A program made the position numbers and the translations under genes. The notes below the pieces were generated by a model that was given only the letters and a program-made list of their open reading frames with translations, did not search any database and was not told the DNA's origin. 64,000 nt of DNA from assembly GCA_025094145.1 (NCBI GenBank), contig JALLLS010000100.1, forward strand, positions 1-64,000. The letters run 5' to 3'. Below are positions 36,274 through 47,699 of this stretch, piece by piece. Positions within the stretch are counted from its first letter, which is position 1; each line of letters starts with the position of its first letter. Origin of the DNA: Spinellus fusiger. Its lineage: Eukaryota > Mucoromycota > Mucoromycetes > Mucorales > Phycomycetaceae.

Positions 36274-38668
36274 CGGTGTTTCGTAAGCTCTTAGAAAGAT
36301 GTATAGATGGGGAGCTCCTTTCGACCATGCCTGCATTGGACATGGCTCAAGGTGGATTTCGCGCTCGTCGTGGAACTCTAGACCAGGCCCTCTGTCTCCA
36401 CGAACTTATGGGGTTGTACGCTGCCCAAGGATCAGGAGAGCAAGATCCAAAACCTCCAGTCGTCGTCTTCCTAGATATTAAAGCTGCATATGATAGTGTG
36501 GAGCGCTCTGTCATATGGGAGTCGCTGATGCCCTTCGTGTCTCAGCCGTTGCTCTTGCTACTACAGAATTTGTTTGATGACATTGTGGTGAATGTGATTC
36601 TGAAAAATGTAGTATCCCGGGACATTTTACCTAAACGAGGAGTCTTACAGGGTAGTATTCTTTCTCCATTCCTTTATTCTATTTTCATTGATACTCTTCC
36701 ACGTTTCTTGAGGTTTGCTTCGGTATCCCCAATACTGGTTGGTATGCACCCACCTACCATGGGACGGTCCATTAATCTCTGTGCTCGAAATCCTTTCTCT
36801 TTTGCTTCCCCACAGGCAACTGTTCACGCATTGCTTGACGAGTTACAGAATTCCCTTCACAATCCTTTTCCTACTTCTACAGTTTCGGATGACTTTTCTG
36901 AGTCGTCAGATTCCTCTTACAGTCCGTCTCATGTCACTGTTACTTGGGCTCCTGTGAATTGTTTGTTGTATGCTGATGATGTGGCTCTTATGGGCTGCCC
37001 AGAAGATATACATCGAATGCTGGCACTTGCCGAAATTCACTCGACCCTCCTTGGTTACAAATGGAGTCCCTCCAAATGTGAAGTACTCAATGCCCCGGCC
37101 AATGTGCCGTTTTACCTCTATGGCAACGAGCTTCCAACCTGTGATACTTTCAAGTACCTTGGTATCCCTTTTTCACGTCAAGGTATTAACCAAGACGCAC
37201 TTTTCTAACACTCACAAGTCAAGGCAATTGCAGTAATGCAAAAGCTGAGAGGAATGGGTGTAAACATGTATGGCTTTGGGATTACAGCAGCCCTAAGAGC
37301 GTATACTGTTTTTGTTCGGCCTATCCTTGAGTATGGGTTGGCTATTTGTAATGTCAATAGACTAGGCATCCGCCCGCTACAAATCTGTCAGTCTGCTTGT
37401 CTGAGACTTTGTCTTACTAGATCTGCTACTGCTAGGTTTGGAACGATCCAGGTTGCCCAATTAGCTGCCCTCCCTAACATATACTCTCGTTTTCTTTATC
37501 TGCAAGCCAAATTTGTTGAGCGCGCAGCTACCCTTCCTGAAGACACCCTCCTCTGGTGCCTTGTCCCGCAGCTTGAAGCACCCCAGAGTAAAGCCAGATG
37601 GATTAAGCTACGTGGCAATGTACTCTGGCAAAATGCTCAAAGAATAGGACGGGCTCACAACCCTCCTAAATATCCATTAAAAGTAGCTTATCTTGAACGT
37701 CTTCAAAGTGAAATTACTAGTCTAGTACGTGGCAAGAATCCGCTGGTGAGGTAGCCCGTGGACTATGTAGACCTGTTTGGGATCCAATTCTTCTACTACC
37801 GTGCACGCGCAAAGAAAGACATCGTCTACTAAAATGGAGGATTGCTTGGTTACCACCAACACCTTCAGTTCCTTGCCAATGTGGCCACCCATCTGCCAAT
37901 CGGGACCACTTTCTCACTTGCACATTCTTTGACCATGAACGCTCCACGTTCTTGTTCTTCCTAGTTCCTGCACCACCACAAGACGTTCATCCAATTGACT
38001 ATTTCTAAATCTTCTGCCGCGCACGGTTAAGTCTTTTGTTAAATGGCGAGATCTTTGGCCCAGTTTGTTAATACTGCTGCAAGCCATTGATCGAGCCACG
38101 TCTACTCGAGACTTTAAGGTAGAGCCATCAGCTGGTAGCTTGCTCATTGAGGCTGCTGATGGGTGTGTTGAGCGGGAACGCCAACGCCGCCATAGAGTGC
38201 AAAGAATCCTGCAGCAACAGACGCTGTATCCTCACTTCTCATCCGATCTCTCCTCTACCACCCATTCTTAACCCGTTTAGCAAAGCCAGAAGCTGCTAGT
38301 GTAGTTGCTGTATTTGTGTCCTCAGGATTGTCCGAGTTGCTCTAAGTATCCCTCGTTGGATTTCGAATCGCCACAGGATGACGGTTATCTTTTTGGTGTC
38401 CTGGTTTCCTTGCTGACTTTATGGCCTTTTGGATGTCTATTCATAATTCTCATTTTACCATCATTTCTCATTTTTCATCATTTTTCCCTCATCTGAGGTT
38501 TTGTATTTCTCGGTCCTTCTGTTTCCCATTCATTTGCATTCTTTTTTTTTCACTTTCGTATTTGAAGTGTTTTAATGTTTATTCTATTTTTTCAAAAGTT
38601 CTCATAGGGTGGCTAACATGCCCAATGCGCGAATAGCAATCAACACCCACAAATGAAAAATACCTTGA
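36274..38668 (+). mobile_element. LINE copy B, 5'-truncated non-LTR retrotransposon with reverse transcriptase
   Basis: This 2395-base insertion has a 17-base duplication on each side. The reverse transcriptase lacks its N-terminus and any endonuclease. It keeps motif A (VVFLDIKAAYDSVER), motif B (RGVLQGSILSPFLYS), the YADD box in LLYADDVALMG, and the GYKWSPSKCE and YLGIPF motifs. One in-frame stop at about 37206 interrupts the polymerase-connection region, and a frameshift lies near 37750. Downstream is a zinc-knuckle-like C-x-C...H...C segment (CQCGHPSANRDHFLTC), then a tail of about 600 bases ending AAAATACCTTGA without poly(A). It is an inactive copy. It lies next to the Tc1 right tip. 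Confidence 0.92.
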
Positions 38669-38685
38669 ACTGTACTGATGTCTCT

Positions 38686-38979
38686 AAGCTATTATCTAAT
38701 TGCTAAGTATGAAATGCTATACGGAAAATAAAGGAGTGTTCAAATTAGGTCATCAAAAATTACTTGATGGGATTCAACTCTGGTGAGTAAGGAAGAAGAC
38801 AGACACATCTATACCCACGGCCTTCAATGAAGCTTTTAATATCTTCATTTATGTGGATAGGTGCGTTGTCCATAATCAAGTAATTATCCTTGAAAACATC
38901 TGGAAATTTGTCCATGACATCCATTGTATCGCTCAAGAAATTAATATGGTGGCCAGTAATAATGCCTTTGATTTACAGT
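38686..38979 (-). pseudogene. DDE transposase fragment (IS630/Tc1-type)
   Basis: The minus strand reads DNYLIMDNAPIHINEDIK, then GYRCVFLPSYSPELNPIK followed by a stop. This is the block with the second catalytic Asp (MDNAPIH) and the NPIE motif, where the catalytic Glu is replaced by Lys. The upstream part of the gene (GHHINFLSDTMDVMDKF) is cut at 38979 by LINE copy C. It is a relic unrelated in sequence to the neighbouring Tc1 element. Confidence 0.8.
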
Positions 38980-39225
38980 TCAAAGTATTTTTTATTTTTG
39001 GGTGTTGGTTGCTATTCGTGCATTGGGCATGTTAGCCACCCTATGAAAACTTTTGAACAATCAAGATATACATATAAACACTTCAAATACAAAAGTGGAA
39101 AAATAAATGCAAGGAAAAAAAGAAACAGAAAGATAAGAGTAGATAAAACCTCGAAATGAGGAAAAAAATGAAGAGAAATATGAGAGATGAGAGAAAATGA
39201 TGATGCAGACATAGACATTAGTTTG
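38980..39225 (-). mobile_element. LINE 3'-tail copy C
   Basis: The stretch starts TCAAAGTATTTTTTATTTTT and matches the 3' tails of LINE copies A, B and D for about 240 bases, including the core GCATTGGGCATGTTAGCC. It abuts ...GATTTACAG(T), i.e. the same ACTGTA site seen at the other copies. No matching direct repeat was found on the other side. Homology to the other copies stops near 39220. Confidence 0.75.
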
Positions 39226-39900
39226 AGCCTAATCCCACAAGCTTCTCAATAGACCAAAGATTGGTCCATTTATAAGTCTTGTTGGGTGTGTTGATTGTCT
39301 CCCTCGACTCCTTCCATGGCTGAGTCAGACCCAAATGCCTGAAGGGCTTCTTTTTCAACGGTGGCGGGAGGGCTAGTGACTGTGGTCTTTGCTGTTTTCT
39401 TTGGTGGGGAGGCGTTCTTTTTAGCCATTTTGGCATAAGTGGCAGTAGCCTTTTCTATGGCAACTGTGTGTTTCACTATGGGGATGGAGGTGATTTGGGT
39501 GCATTATCTGCACTCTTGGCATTGATCCGAGCCTGGAGAGATGTAATAAGGCCATCTTTGACCTTGACTAGTGCTTCCAATTCCTGTATGCGGAGTCCGA
39601 TTGTTGCCATTTGTCTCTGAATATCTGACAGAAATACCCAACATCTGCTGGGTGAAGGTATCAGGCTTTTCTACCTGAGTCATTTGATACTCGTAAGTCT
39701 TTGCACGAGTGCATTTGGTAAGTAGTCTAGGTTTTCTACTGTAGGAATTAGGAATGGTGGTGGCAGTGGTGGCCTCAGACACAGAGGGTCTAACAGGTGC
39801 TGGTACAGAAGGTTGCTTGATGGTTGGTGGTTGGACAGAATATGTAGTTGGTGTATTTAATGTGTACTGTGTACTATATGAGTGGATAGGGATTGTTACT
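39226..39900 (-). pseudogene. Decayed ORF1-like coiled-coil protein joined to a LINE tail
   Basis: On the minus strand a Pro/Thr/Ser-rich part (PPTIKQPSVPAPVRPSV) is followed by a helix with heptad-like spacing (QELEALVKVKDGLITSLQA), a Pro-rich stop near 39495, and then a Lys/Ala-rich end (KMAKKNASPPKKTAKTT). At least two frame changes are needed to read through. A basic coiled-coil protein placed before a LINE tail would fit ORF1 of a non-LTR element; I cannot confirm this. Neither copy A nor copy B retains such a region. Confidence 0.4.
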
Positions 39901-41153
39901 AATTGATAGATGTTACTTATGTTGAGTTTTGCGATTTATATTTTGCTCTTTTGGGGTAATATTGATTACACGAAAGAGCCTTTATAAAGGGCTCTATAGT
40001 GTCACTTGTTTATCAATAGGTGCTAGGTTAACTCTCCTACTTTATGCTCTATTTTGTTATAAAAGATCAACAATACTATAAAACAATAACAAAGAGAGAT
40101 GTATAAATAGATTTATGGTTAGATTTGATAGATAGACAATGACAATGGATCATATCATATGTATACTCGTGGATAAAATGAGTTAAGAATAGCCATTATG
40201 ATTTTATGATTCTATGATTTTAATACATAGATTATATTTCCAAACATCTATTCTATATAATATTAGACAATCCGAGAGCAAACCAACTGCAACAAAAGTA
40301 ATTGAGTGAAGAATATAAGATTCCTATAGTTAAAGAGGTGTAGTAAGAAATCTCCCAAAGTATTAGACACAATTGCTATACTTGGGCAGTATTAAGTATA
40401 TGATAAGATAGAGTATAATCTTTAAAATATTATTATTAGTATTACTCAAAGAATATATGTGTGATTATTCAGACAAGTAGAAAATAACGAGACTGAACAA
40501 AGATAATTTTTATTAAGTGAAGAGTGGTTCCTTATTTATACTTTTTGTGGGTGCCTATTCTTCAGTGGTATTCTACCTTTTGGTAGTTAATAATTAGTCC
40601 ATGGCATAGCTTATTGATAGATGCAACCGTATGGTTGGTGTAGATGATTTATCCTATGGTAGTTTACATAGGTGTAGCTTTATGGTTGGTGTAGGTGTTC
40701 TACCTAATGGTAGACTGCATGTTGGTGCCTTATAGTTGGTTCATTGAATAAGCACACCATTATAGAGCCATCTATTATGTCTTCACTTTTAATTGCCTTT
40801 GATAGGTCTTATTTAATCCACTAAGGATTTATAGATGAAGGCAGCTCATTAAGTGTCTGATAATAATTTGAGCTTAGAAGGTTGATTTGTAGTTACGACC
40901 GATCAGTGAGATGATACAGAGATGTACTATGGTACTTGTGTGCACTCAAGCTTTCATAGAGCATTCTGAATGTCACAGTATACTACTCATGTTGACCAAT
41001 TCATGAAGAATCTTTGGATTGAAGTCGGAACACGACAATATGTCTACCATTGATTGTATTGATTCACTGGTTAACTCTAACTGGATCATTTATGTATTCT
41101 CATACTGCTCATCACTCTATGTATCAAGGCCTACTCTTAATAATAACTTATAA
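39901..41153. other. AT-rich stretch with ATGGTTGGTGTAG-type repeats
   Basis: No gene was seen. Around 40550-40760 a motif of the kind TATGGTTGGTGTAGRTG and CTATGGTAG recurs several times at about 50-60 base spacing. Otherwise it is featureless AT-rich DNA. Confidence 0.5.
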
Positions 41154-42401
41154 TAAAGTGACCCTTAATAAGTAACCGCCTTCTTTCAAATCCATATTTC
41201 GTGTTTTAGTTTCATACTTATCTTGATAGTGAAATAGCCTTATGAATTCATTAGATAGAGACGTAAAATCTTCAATAGATACATAAAAGAGTGTTTATAA
41301 TAAATAACAGTAGTTTTATTGGTAGGTTACTTGGTAATCACTGTGACCACCCTTGACATCTCTACCTCATGCTGGCAATAAGGGTGTCTGTTACTTTTTT
41401 AGATACTTTACCCCATTCTAGCATCAAGGCAGCCTCTAGCTTCTGTTTAGTGGGATACATGCTTCTAACCTTCCTAATGATCTTCTTAAGATAGGCTCAC
41501 AGAAGATCCATTGGACTGAGATCGGGACTTTGTGAGGGCCATTAAAGAATCATTAATATACCATTGACTACTTTCTAACTGAGTTGTCTTACTTGTATGG
41601 GGTCTATCATTGTCTTTCTGTAGGTAGGAATTGGCGTTAGGCTTTAGGAGAGAAAGACGCTCGAGTTCGGTGCAATAGACTTCTCCCAAGACATCAATGA
41701 ACTTGTTGGAGATTATACAATCTGCTATGATCCATCTCCCAACACCCTTCTCACTAAAACAGTCCATACCATCACTCCACCACCTCCATACTTCCTTTTT
41801 TCCATAATATTCTCAGGATTAAAGATCGTGCTATATAACTTATTGAATTTAATGTCCTTGTCAAGGCTCATGAGTTCAGTCGACATGTTCACTGGCTCAA
41901 TGGTATATTTCCTCTGTGCTCTTCTTTGTGAGAAGAAGCTTGATTGCCAGAATATGTGAATAATAACCTATTCTATCAAGATATTTCTTCAAAGTCTCGT
42001 CAGATACCTTCATGGCCATGTATGCCCTGATGGCCTCTAGTCTGATAGGAGTTGCTTATAGCTAATCTTTTCAACCATTAGAGGGCCTCATCGTTTATCT
42101 TTCTTTACCAGCTACTCTTGGGTAAAAGCATCACCAAGCCTATCTCAAAGTGATTCACTATATTTATTGCAGTGTTAAAAAACATGTTGAACATGTGATA
42201 TACCTTGACCATGGTGGAGTTCATGTTCAGCACCTTATTCAGGATAGCTGAACTGATCTCAGGGATGGTATACTTTTGATGCATCTCAGGGATTTTGACA
42301 AAGATGATCACAGTGTTGGACGAGTCAGACATTATGGAAAAAGTTGTATTATGGAAAAGGTAAAAGAATAAAGAATACACATAGTGAATAATTAAAACCA
42401 A
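41154..42401 (-). mobile_element. Tc1-like element remnant, copy 1 of a pair
   Basis: The minus-strand N-terminal frame (42333-42105) has a helix-turn-helix region with IPEISSAILNKVLNMNSTMV. A lower frame (41767-41486) carries DCFSEKGVGRWIIADCI and the second catalytic Asp block (SYLQKDNDRPHTSKTTQ), followed by a degenerate SPDL-type end. The left end, TAAAGTGACC, and about 250 adjoining bases match copy 2 at 44779. The frames do not join, so it is inactive. The right end was not located. Confidence 0.75.
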
Positions 42402-42535
42402 ATATATATAAAGTATTTTTTTATCAACTACTTTTGGATAAATCTACTCTTTAATTCCTCATCAATAATGTCTTCATTATTTTTGAACTTGTAACAAAAG
42501 GCTTCTCTAAGCTGATATAAAATGTATTTAAACAG

Positions 42536-43989
42536 CTATTCATAAATCAATACTATATTACCACTTACCAAATAGTCGATGCCTCTCACACGCATTACAT
42601 CTATGTTGTTCTCTACAATAGTGGCAATATACTCGCCCTTCATCTGGGTGAATCTAATACAATAGATCATGGATGCAAATATCTTATCTATTTGGCTCAG
42701 TGTAGCATTATTGTTTTTCCATTTGGCTATCCTTTCTTCGCGTGCAGATTTTTTGGGTTGAGTAATGTCTTTGAGTGTGTCAGTTTCCTCTTGTTCATTT
42801 TCTACAGAATCATCTTGATTATTTGCTTGCAAAATTTTAATGTCTTTTAGTTGGGATTTAAGAGATGATATTTTTTGTTCTATAATTCTTGCTTGATTCT
42901 GACTGTCGATGTATTCAAGCTTCTTGAGGTTATTTTCTCTCCACCGTAGAACAGCTTCATAAAATATGCTCTCATCAACATTTGTTTGAAGATTGTTGAT
43001 CTGTAGAGCCTTTAGAGCAACGCTTTCTTTTACATTTATCCATCCAGAATCAGCAAATAAATCAACACATTTAGACCTCATGAAAGCAACACAAGTCTCT
43101 TCTAATTCAATACAAGTATAGTCATCTGTACATGCCATCATTTACTGTTAGTTAACCAAAATATACTTGAGTGTCTGATGTTGACTTGCCTGCTATGCTC
43201 CATATTTCCCATAAAGTACTGAAGCTAATGCTTAATTGTAGATAGTGTACTACTTCAGAGATAATTCTTTCCATCATACATTTATCTGCTTCTTTCAATA
43301 GGTTGGCACAGTCTTTTATGCTTCCAATATCAATCTTGTTGGTGTGAATATAGTCCAGAATTACTTTGAATACTTTAGAATCCACTCCTCGAAGAACTAC
43401 TTCTTTTCTGTAATTCTTTCATTCCACTTGTAAATAGCTCTTTAAAAAATGGGGATATTGTAGCTAAAATCAACTTGGAGCTATAAAACACCTGGTTATT
43501 TGATATATCTTCACTCTCAAATACTCGAATAGTGACATCGTGAAATTGTGAAATAAGACTGCTATCAAACTGAAGAGGTGCTTGGATCATAGGGTTTGGT
43601 TTCACTTTTAGTTGATGAGTATCTACTTCTTTATTTGACAGAGATAGTAAGCGTGTCATTGTCGAGATATTCAAGAGCATCTGTCATAGATATAAACTGT
43701 GAATGCCCATATACAGTAGATATATCTATAAAATATCACAGTTAGATTAAACTTTGATTGTTATTCATTAATTTACTTGAATCATAAATGTGCTCAATTC
43801 TATCAGCAGTTGATTAATATGTATTCAAGTATATCATCGCATAGAAAATGTCATCTTACTTTTTATTCGAGACTTAAGGGTAGATTCTGTAGGTGGCATT
43901 ATAGTAATCTCAGCTTTAACATTAAGTTCCAATTTGTTACTGTTTCCTGTTGACAATGTTCCTCCACAAGCCAAGTAGATTCCAACATG
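42536..43989 (-). pseudogene. MATH-BTB-BACK protein gene, frameshifted and 5'-incomplete
   Basis: Proteins with this architecture are usually substrate adaptors for Cullin-3 ubiquitin ligases. The minus strand reads the end of a MATH-like domain (GHSQFISMTDALEYLDNDTL). Next is a BTB domain (SQFHDVTIRVFES, FYSSKLILATISPFFKELF, VFKVILDYIHTNKIDIGS). Last is a BACK domain (IADDYTCIELEETCVAFM, ESIFYEAVLRWREN, MKGEYIATIVENN) with an acidic insert. Intron-like joins are visible: about 43868-43730 in the MATH part, and a GC-AG intron of about 64 nt between IWSIA and DDYTC near 43190-43130. Two single-base frame changes remain, near 43650 and in an A run at 43406-43409 after GMKELQ. They could be mutations or assembly errors. 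No exon upstream of 43989 was found. It lies between two copies of the same Tc1 family. Confidence 0.7.
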
Positions 43990-44778
43990 CTATTGTGGTA
44001 ATCAAGTTGAGAATTATTAAACAAAGACAGTACTCTATTACATATTCTTGATAGAGTACCTCTTTATTATTATTCATTCCTTTGTATATCTATCAAGAAT
44101 ATATGTTTAATTAATAATTAAATTAAAGAGCTATAGTTTGGTTTATTTGTTTATCTATTTTTTACCTTAAGGTACCTATAGATATATAGTTAATACTTTT
44201 GTTTGATATGAAGCAATCATTATGAAAAAGAAACGTATACTAGAATAAATCATATGCAATGCATTGTATTATTAGCTTAACATTGATAGTTTTCTCCCTT
44301 AAAACATAGACTGGATACTATAGACCCTGCCTTGATGCTTGACCATATAGGAATTGACCAAATGTAACGATGCTCTTCAGGTGTAACCGTCCCTATAGTC
44401 GTATTGCCTTATAGAATATTCACATAGTTAATGACTTGCTACAGTAGACTATGTCTGAATACTGATTCTGATTATACTTACTCATATTGAAAAGAAGGAA
44501 AGAAAAAGGTAAATGAGCAGAATAGGATTGTTTATGATCATATAAAAATAATAAAGACATCATATGATATGGTAAGTGATGTGTTAAATATTATTTCGTG
44601 TGAATTATAAGTTCATACTTAATGAGGAAAAAACATATAAATAACAGGTTTACCACAAGTTACTACTTGATATTTAGATGTTCTATTATTTAGAGTTGTT
44701 TATATTTAGGCTTTTTACTTTGTTAGATGTCCAATAAATAATAAGAATGATAAAAGAGTATTTTGATAAACTGTACAA
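43990..44778. other. AT-rich spacer
   Basis: No feature was recognised except that any missing 5' exon of the MATH-BTB-BACK gene would lie here. Confidence 0.45.
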
Positions 44779-45704
44779 ATAAAGTGACCAAAAGAGAATC
44801 GGAATCTCTTCAAATGCATATTTCGTATTTTAGTTTCTTAACTTACCTTGATAGTGAAATAGCCTCCTGAATTCATTTGATAGAGACGTGAAAGTTTCAA
44901 TAAATAAAATAGTGTTTATAATAAATAACAGTGGTTTTTATTATAACGTTGGTTAGTGACTACCATTAGTCTTTGGCATCTATCACTGCCTGATATCTCC
45001 ACCCCATGCTGGCAATGAGGATGTATGTCACTTCTTTCGATACTTTACCCCATTCTAGCATCAAGGCAGCCTCTAACTTCTGTTCCTCCACTAATATTCA
45101 TCTCCCAACACCCACCCCACTGAAGCAGCCTATACCATCACTCCATTACCTCCAAACTTCTTCGTCTCCAAGAAATTCTTGGGCTGAAAGGCCGTGCCAT
45201 ACTGCCTGATAACTTTAGCGTTTCTGGTATAACTCATAAGCTCGACTCTAGACGTATCGGATCAGATGACCTCTTGCCACTACTCATAGGTTCAGTTGAT
45301 ATTTTTTTCTTGGAGAGAACAAGCTTCTCCGCCGGACCTGTTGTTCATCTTTCTCTTTTTGCTACTCTTGGTAGAAGGAACTACCAAGCCTGTCTCCTTG
45401 AAATGTTTAATTATGTCTCCTACAATAAAAGCATGTACGCTGGACATACGAGATATCTCGGCCATGGTGTTGTTATTGCTCAGCACCTCATGGAGAATGA
45501 TTGAACAAGTATTAAGGCTGGTATAGTTCCCATACATCTCGGGAGGCAGGTTTTTTTTTTTTAGAAAAGATATTTTCAGTGTTGAATGAGTTTGACATTA
45601 TAAAAAATGATGTGTTATGAAAAATGAAAAATAGTATGTTATTTTTTAATATAGAATTAACCCGAAATTTGAAAAATCCTATTACATTTCTTGGATCACT
45701 TTAT
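44779..45704 (-). mobile_element. Tc1-like element remnant, copy 2, internally deleted
   Basis: It starts with TAAAGTGACC and ends with GGATCACTTTA, a short inverted terminal pair. Its left 250 bases match copy 1 at 41154. The minus-strand helix-turn-helix frame (45537-45292) has HEVLSNNNTMAEISRMSSVH. The catalytic centre is missing because of an internal deletion near 45085. It is inactive and could only have moved with help in trans. Confidence 0.75.
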
Positions 45705-45839
45705 ATATGTAAATCTATTATTTCAATAACTTTTAGACCTAATAATGTAGAATTATTTTAATGTCATAGATAGTTCCTCATTGTTGAGAGAAAGTTGTTA
45801 GTACAGATAAAAAAAAACAGATATTTGATATATATATTT

Positions 45840-46180
45840 GCTCTTTAAGGGGCATCACTGAAGACATCACCCAGCTCTCGAAATTGTTCCACTTTTTTGA
45901 AGTATTGCCACTTGTGTTATCTAAGATTAAGTGCAGATATATATTTTTCACTGGCATGAACTGTCTGTTGGGGATTTTTAGTCACTCTTTTGGGTGGGAG
46001 TGTTGTTGAATAGTTTGATGCCTCTTACAATATCTAATATGACAATGCTGTTGCTAGGAAATAACAGATCAGGTGCTATTTCATATGACTCTTCCATCAT
46101 TCTATAATATTGCATGAAGAAAGAAATGAGCTTATATATTGATGAGATTTGTTTGTTTTCACCAGACACACACACACATA

Positions 46181-46228
<48 letters not shown>

Positions 46229-46812
46229 ATATATCCCCAACCCAAAGATCAAGAGAAATATCACTTATGGTAATTATTATCATAGGCCATTAGAAGAGAG
46301 GGTGTGTCTTCTACTCTTCTTGAGTGACTGATATATACTGGTTGGAGAGGTTCTATCTGGAAGAGCAGAGAGCATTTTTGTTTTGATGGGGTTGGTGGTG
46401 AGAAGCTATATGTGCTCAAAAGGCTTTTATTCATAGAAAATCCATGAACTATGGTTTCTAGGGCCATACTCTTACACCTCTTTTATTTATTTTATTTTAT
46501 CACTGCAGCTTGGTGGGTAGTAGTTGAGAACTAAGAGACATTTTTTTTAAAAAAAAAGTGCCTTTGAGAAGCAACTCTCATTCTCAGAAGAGAGACGATA
46601 GAAGATTATTTCTGATCTTGAGACAAATGGAAAAACACCCTCTACAAAGAATGCCTCCTCAAAGGTATTGCAGCTGCTGTCAAATTCTTTCTCTTTGGGC
46701 ACTATCTCCATTTCAGAGTTAAACTCTTGGTCATTATCTTCCTCTTCTATACAGAAGATTGTGGTGATAGCGGGAGGAGGTCCGGGAGCAATGACAGTTT
46801 GGCATAATTAGT
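45840..46812 (-). pseudogene. Protein-like broken region of unknown family
   Basis: The minus strand shows an acidic open frame without a clear start (PPAITTIFCIEEEDND, EMEIVPKEKEFDSSCNTFEE), ending near 46545. Below it are MALETIVHGFSMNKSLLSTY (46467) and, after a CA/CT/TG simple-repeat tract, PDLLFPSNSIVILDIVRGIK (about 46060). The frames do not join through convincing splice sites. The family is not recognised. It could be a multi-exon gene or a relic. Confidence 0.3.
46160..46232. repeat. (CA)n(CT)n(TG)n compound microsatellite
   Basis: The CA, CT and TG runs are adjacent. The CA and TG parts are complementary and could fold back on each other. Confidence 0.9.
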
Positions 46813-47169
46813 TTGAATCTTGTTATAATATGCTTTTGTGTCTGATAAATAACTAAAAAACCCAGCCATGAGGCTATTCAAAGTAGAGAATGAGCAACAT
46901 TACTTTTAGACTTGAGATTATTTTTACATGTTGTGTGTAGCCTTGTGTTTATTCAAGATGGTATTTGTTTGATATTTCTGCTGGAAGACATTGCAGGTAG
47001 GATTTTCATTTTTTCTTGAAGTTGATGGTAAAGAAAGACATGATAAACGAGATTTCAATATATGATTAAAAAGAGAGTGAGTTATTTGACATGTGAATTT
47101 TTACTTGATTAAGTATAGAAAAATATAAGCTAAAGTGTATACATCACTAGAATGATGAGAGAGAAAATC

Positions 47170-47600
47170 TTTACTCCTGGTCTTGTTATTATTATTTTAT
47201 TTTGTTATTTCTCACACTGTCCATACAACCTAACACCTAAGTACTTATCAAGATGATCATAAGTGAACAAGGCAATGTACTATTATTAACAAAGGGAAAT
47301 AATGGAAGGAAGTGATAAACACTAACAAAGGCTATTCTTGAGATAAAAAGGTAAAAGTTGTCATCAGCTGGGCTTGTGCTCATTATATTCCACGAGACAC
47401 TCGTTGTATTATTAATAAATAAAGACTCTCAAGTCAGTCATGAGTGGTCTTCTATACTATCAATAGTGGCTAGGGTATAATCCTGAGCATAGTTATATAT
47501 CTCCTAAGGATAAATCATTATAGTTTTAGGGTATAGATTCTACAGCCACACTAAATTAGTAAGTATATGACCCCATAATTTATACATTTTTAAACATGAT
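47170..47600 (+). repeat. Dispersed repeat copy (6.6-kb family)
   Basis: It matches the start of the 6555-7345 repeat, for example the ACTGTCCATACAACCTAA region and AACAAAGGGAAATAATGGAAG. The copy is more diverged. Confidence 0.6.
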
Positions 47601-47699
47601 TCTTTTTCTTTTCACCACAGAATCATATTTCATTCATTAATCTCAAATTTTAGAAGCATAATATTCAACTAAAAACTCTTGAGTTTATAATGAGCTTGA

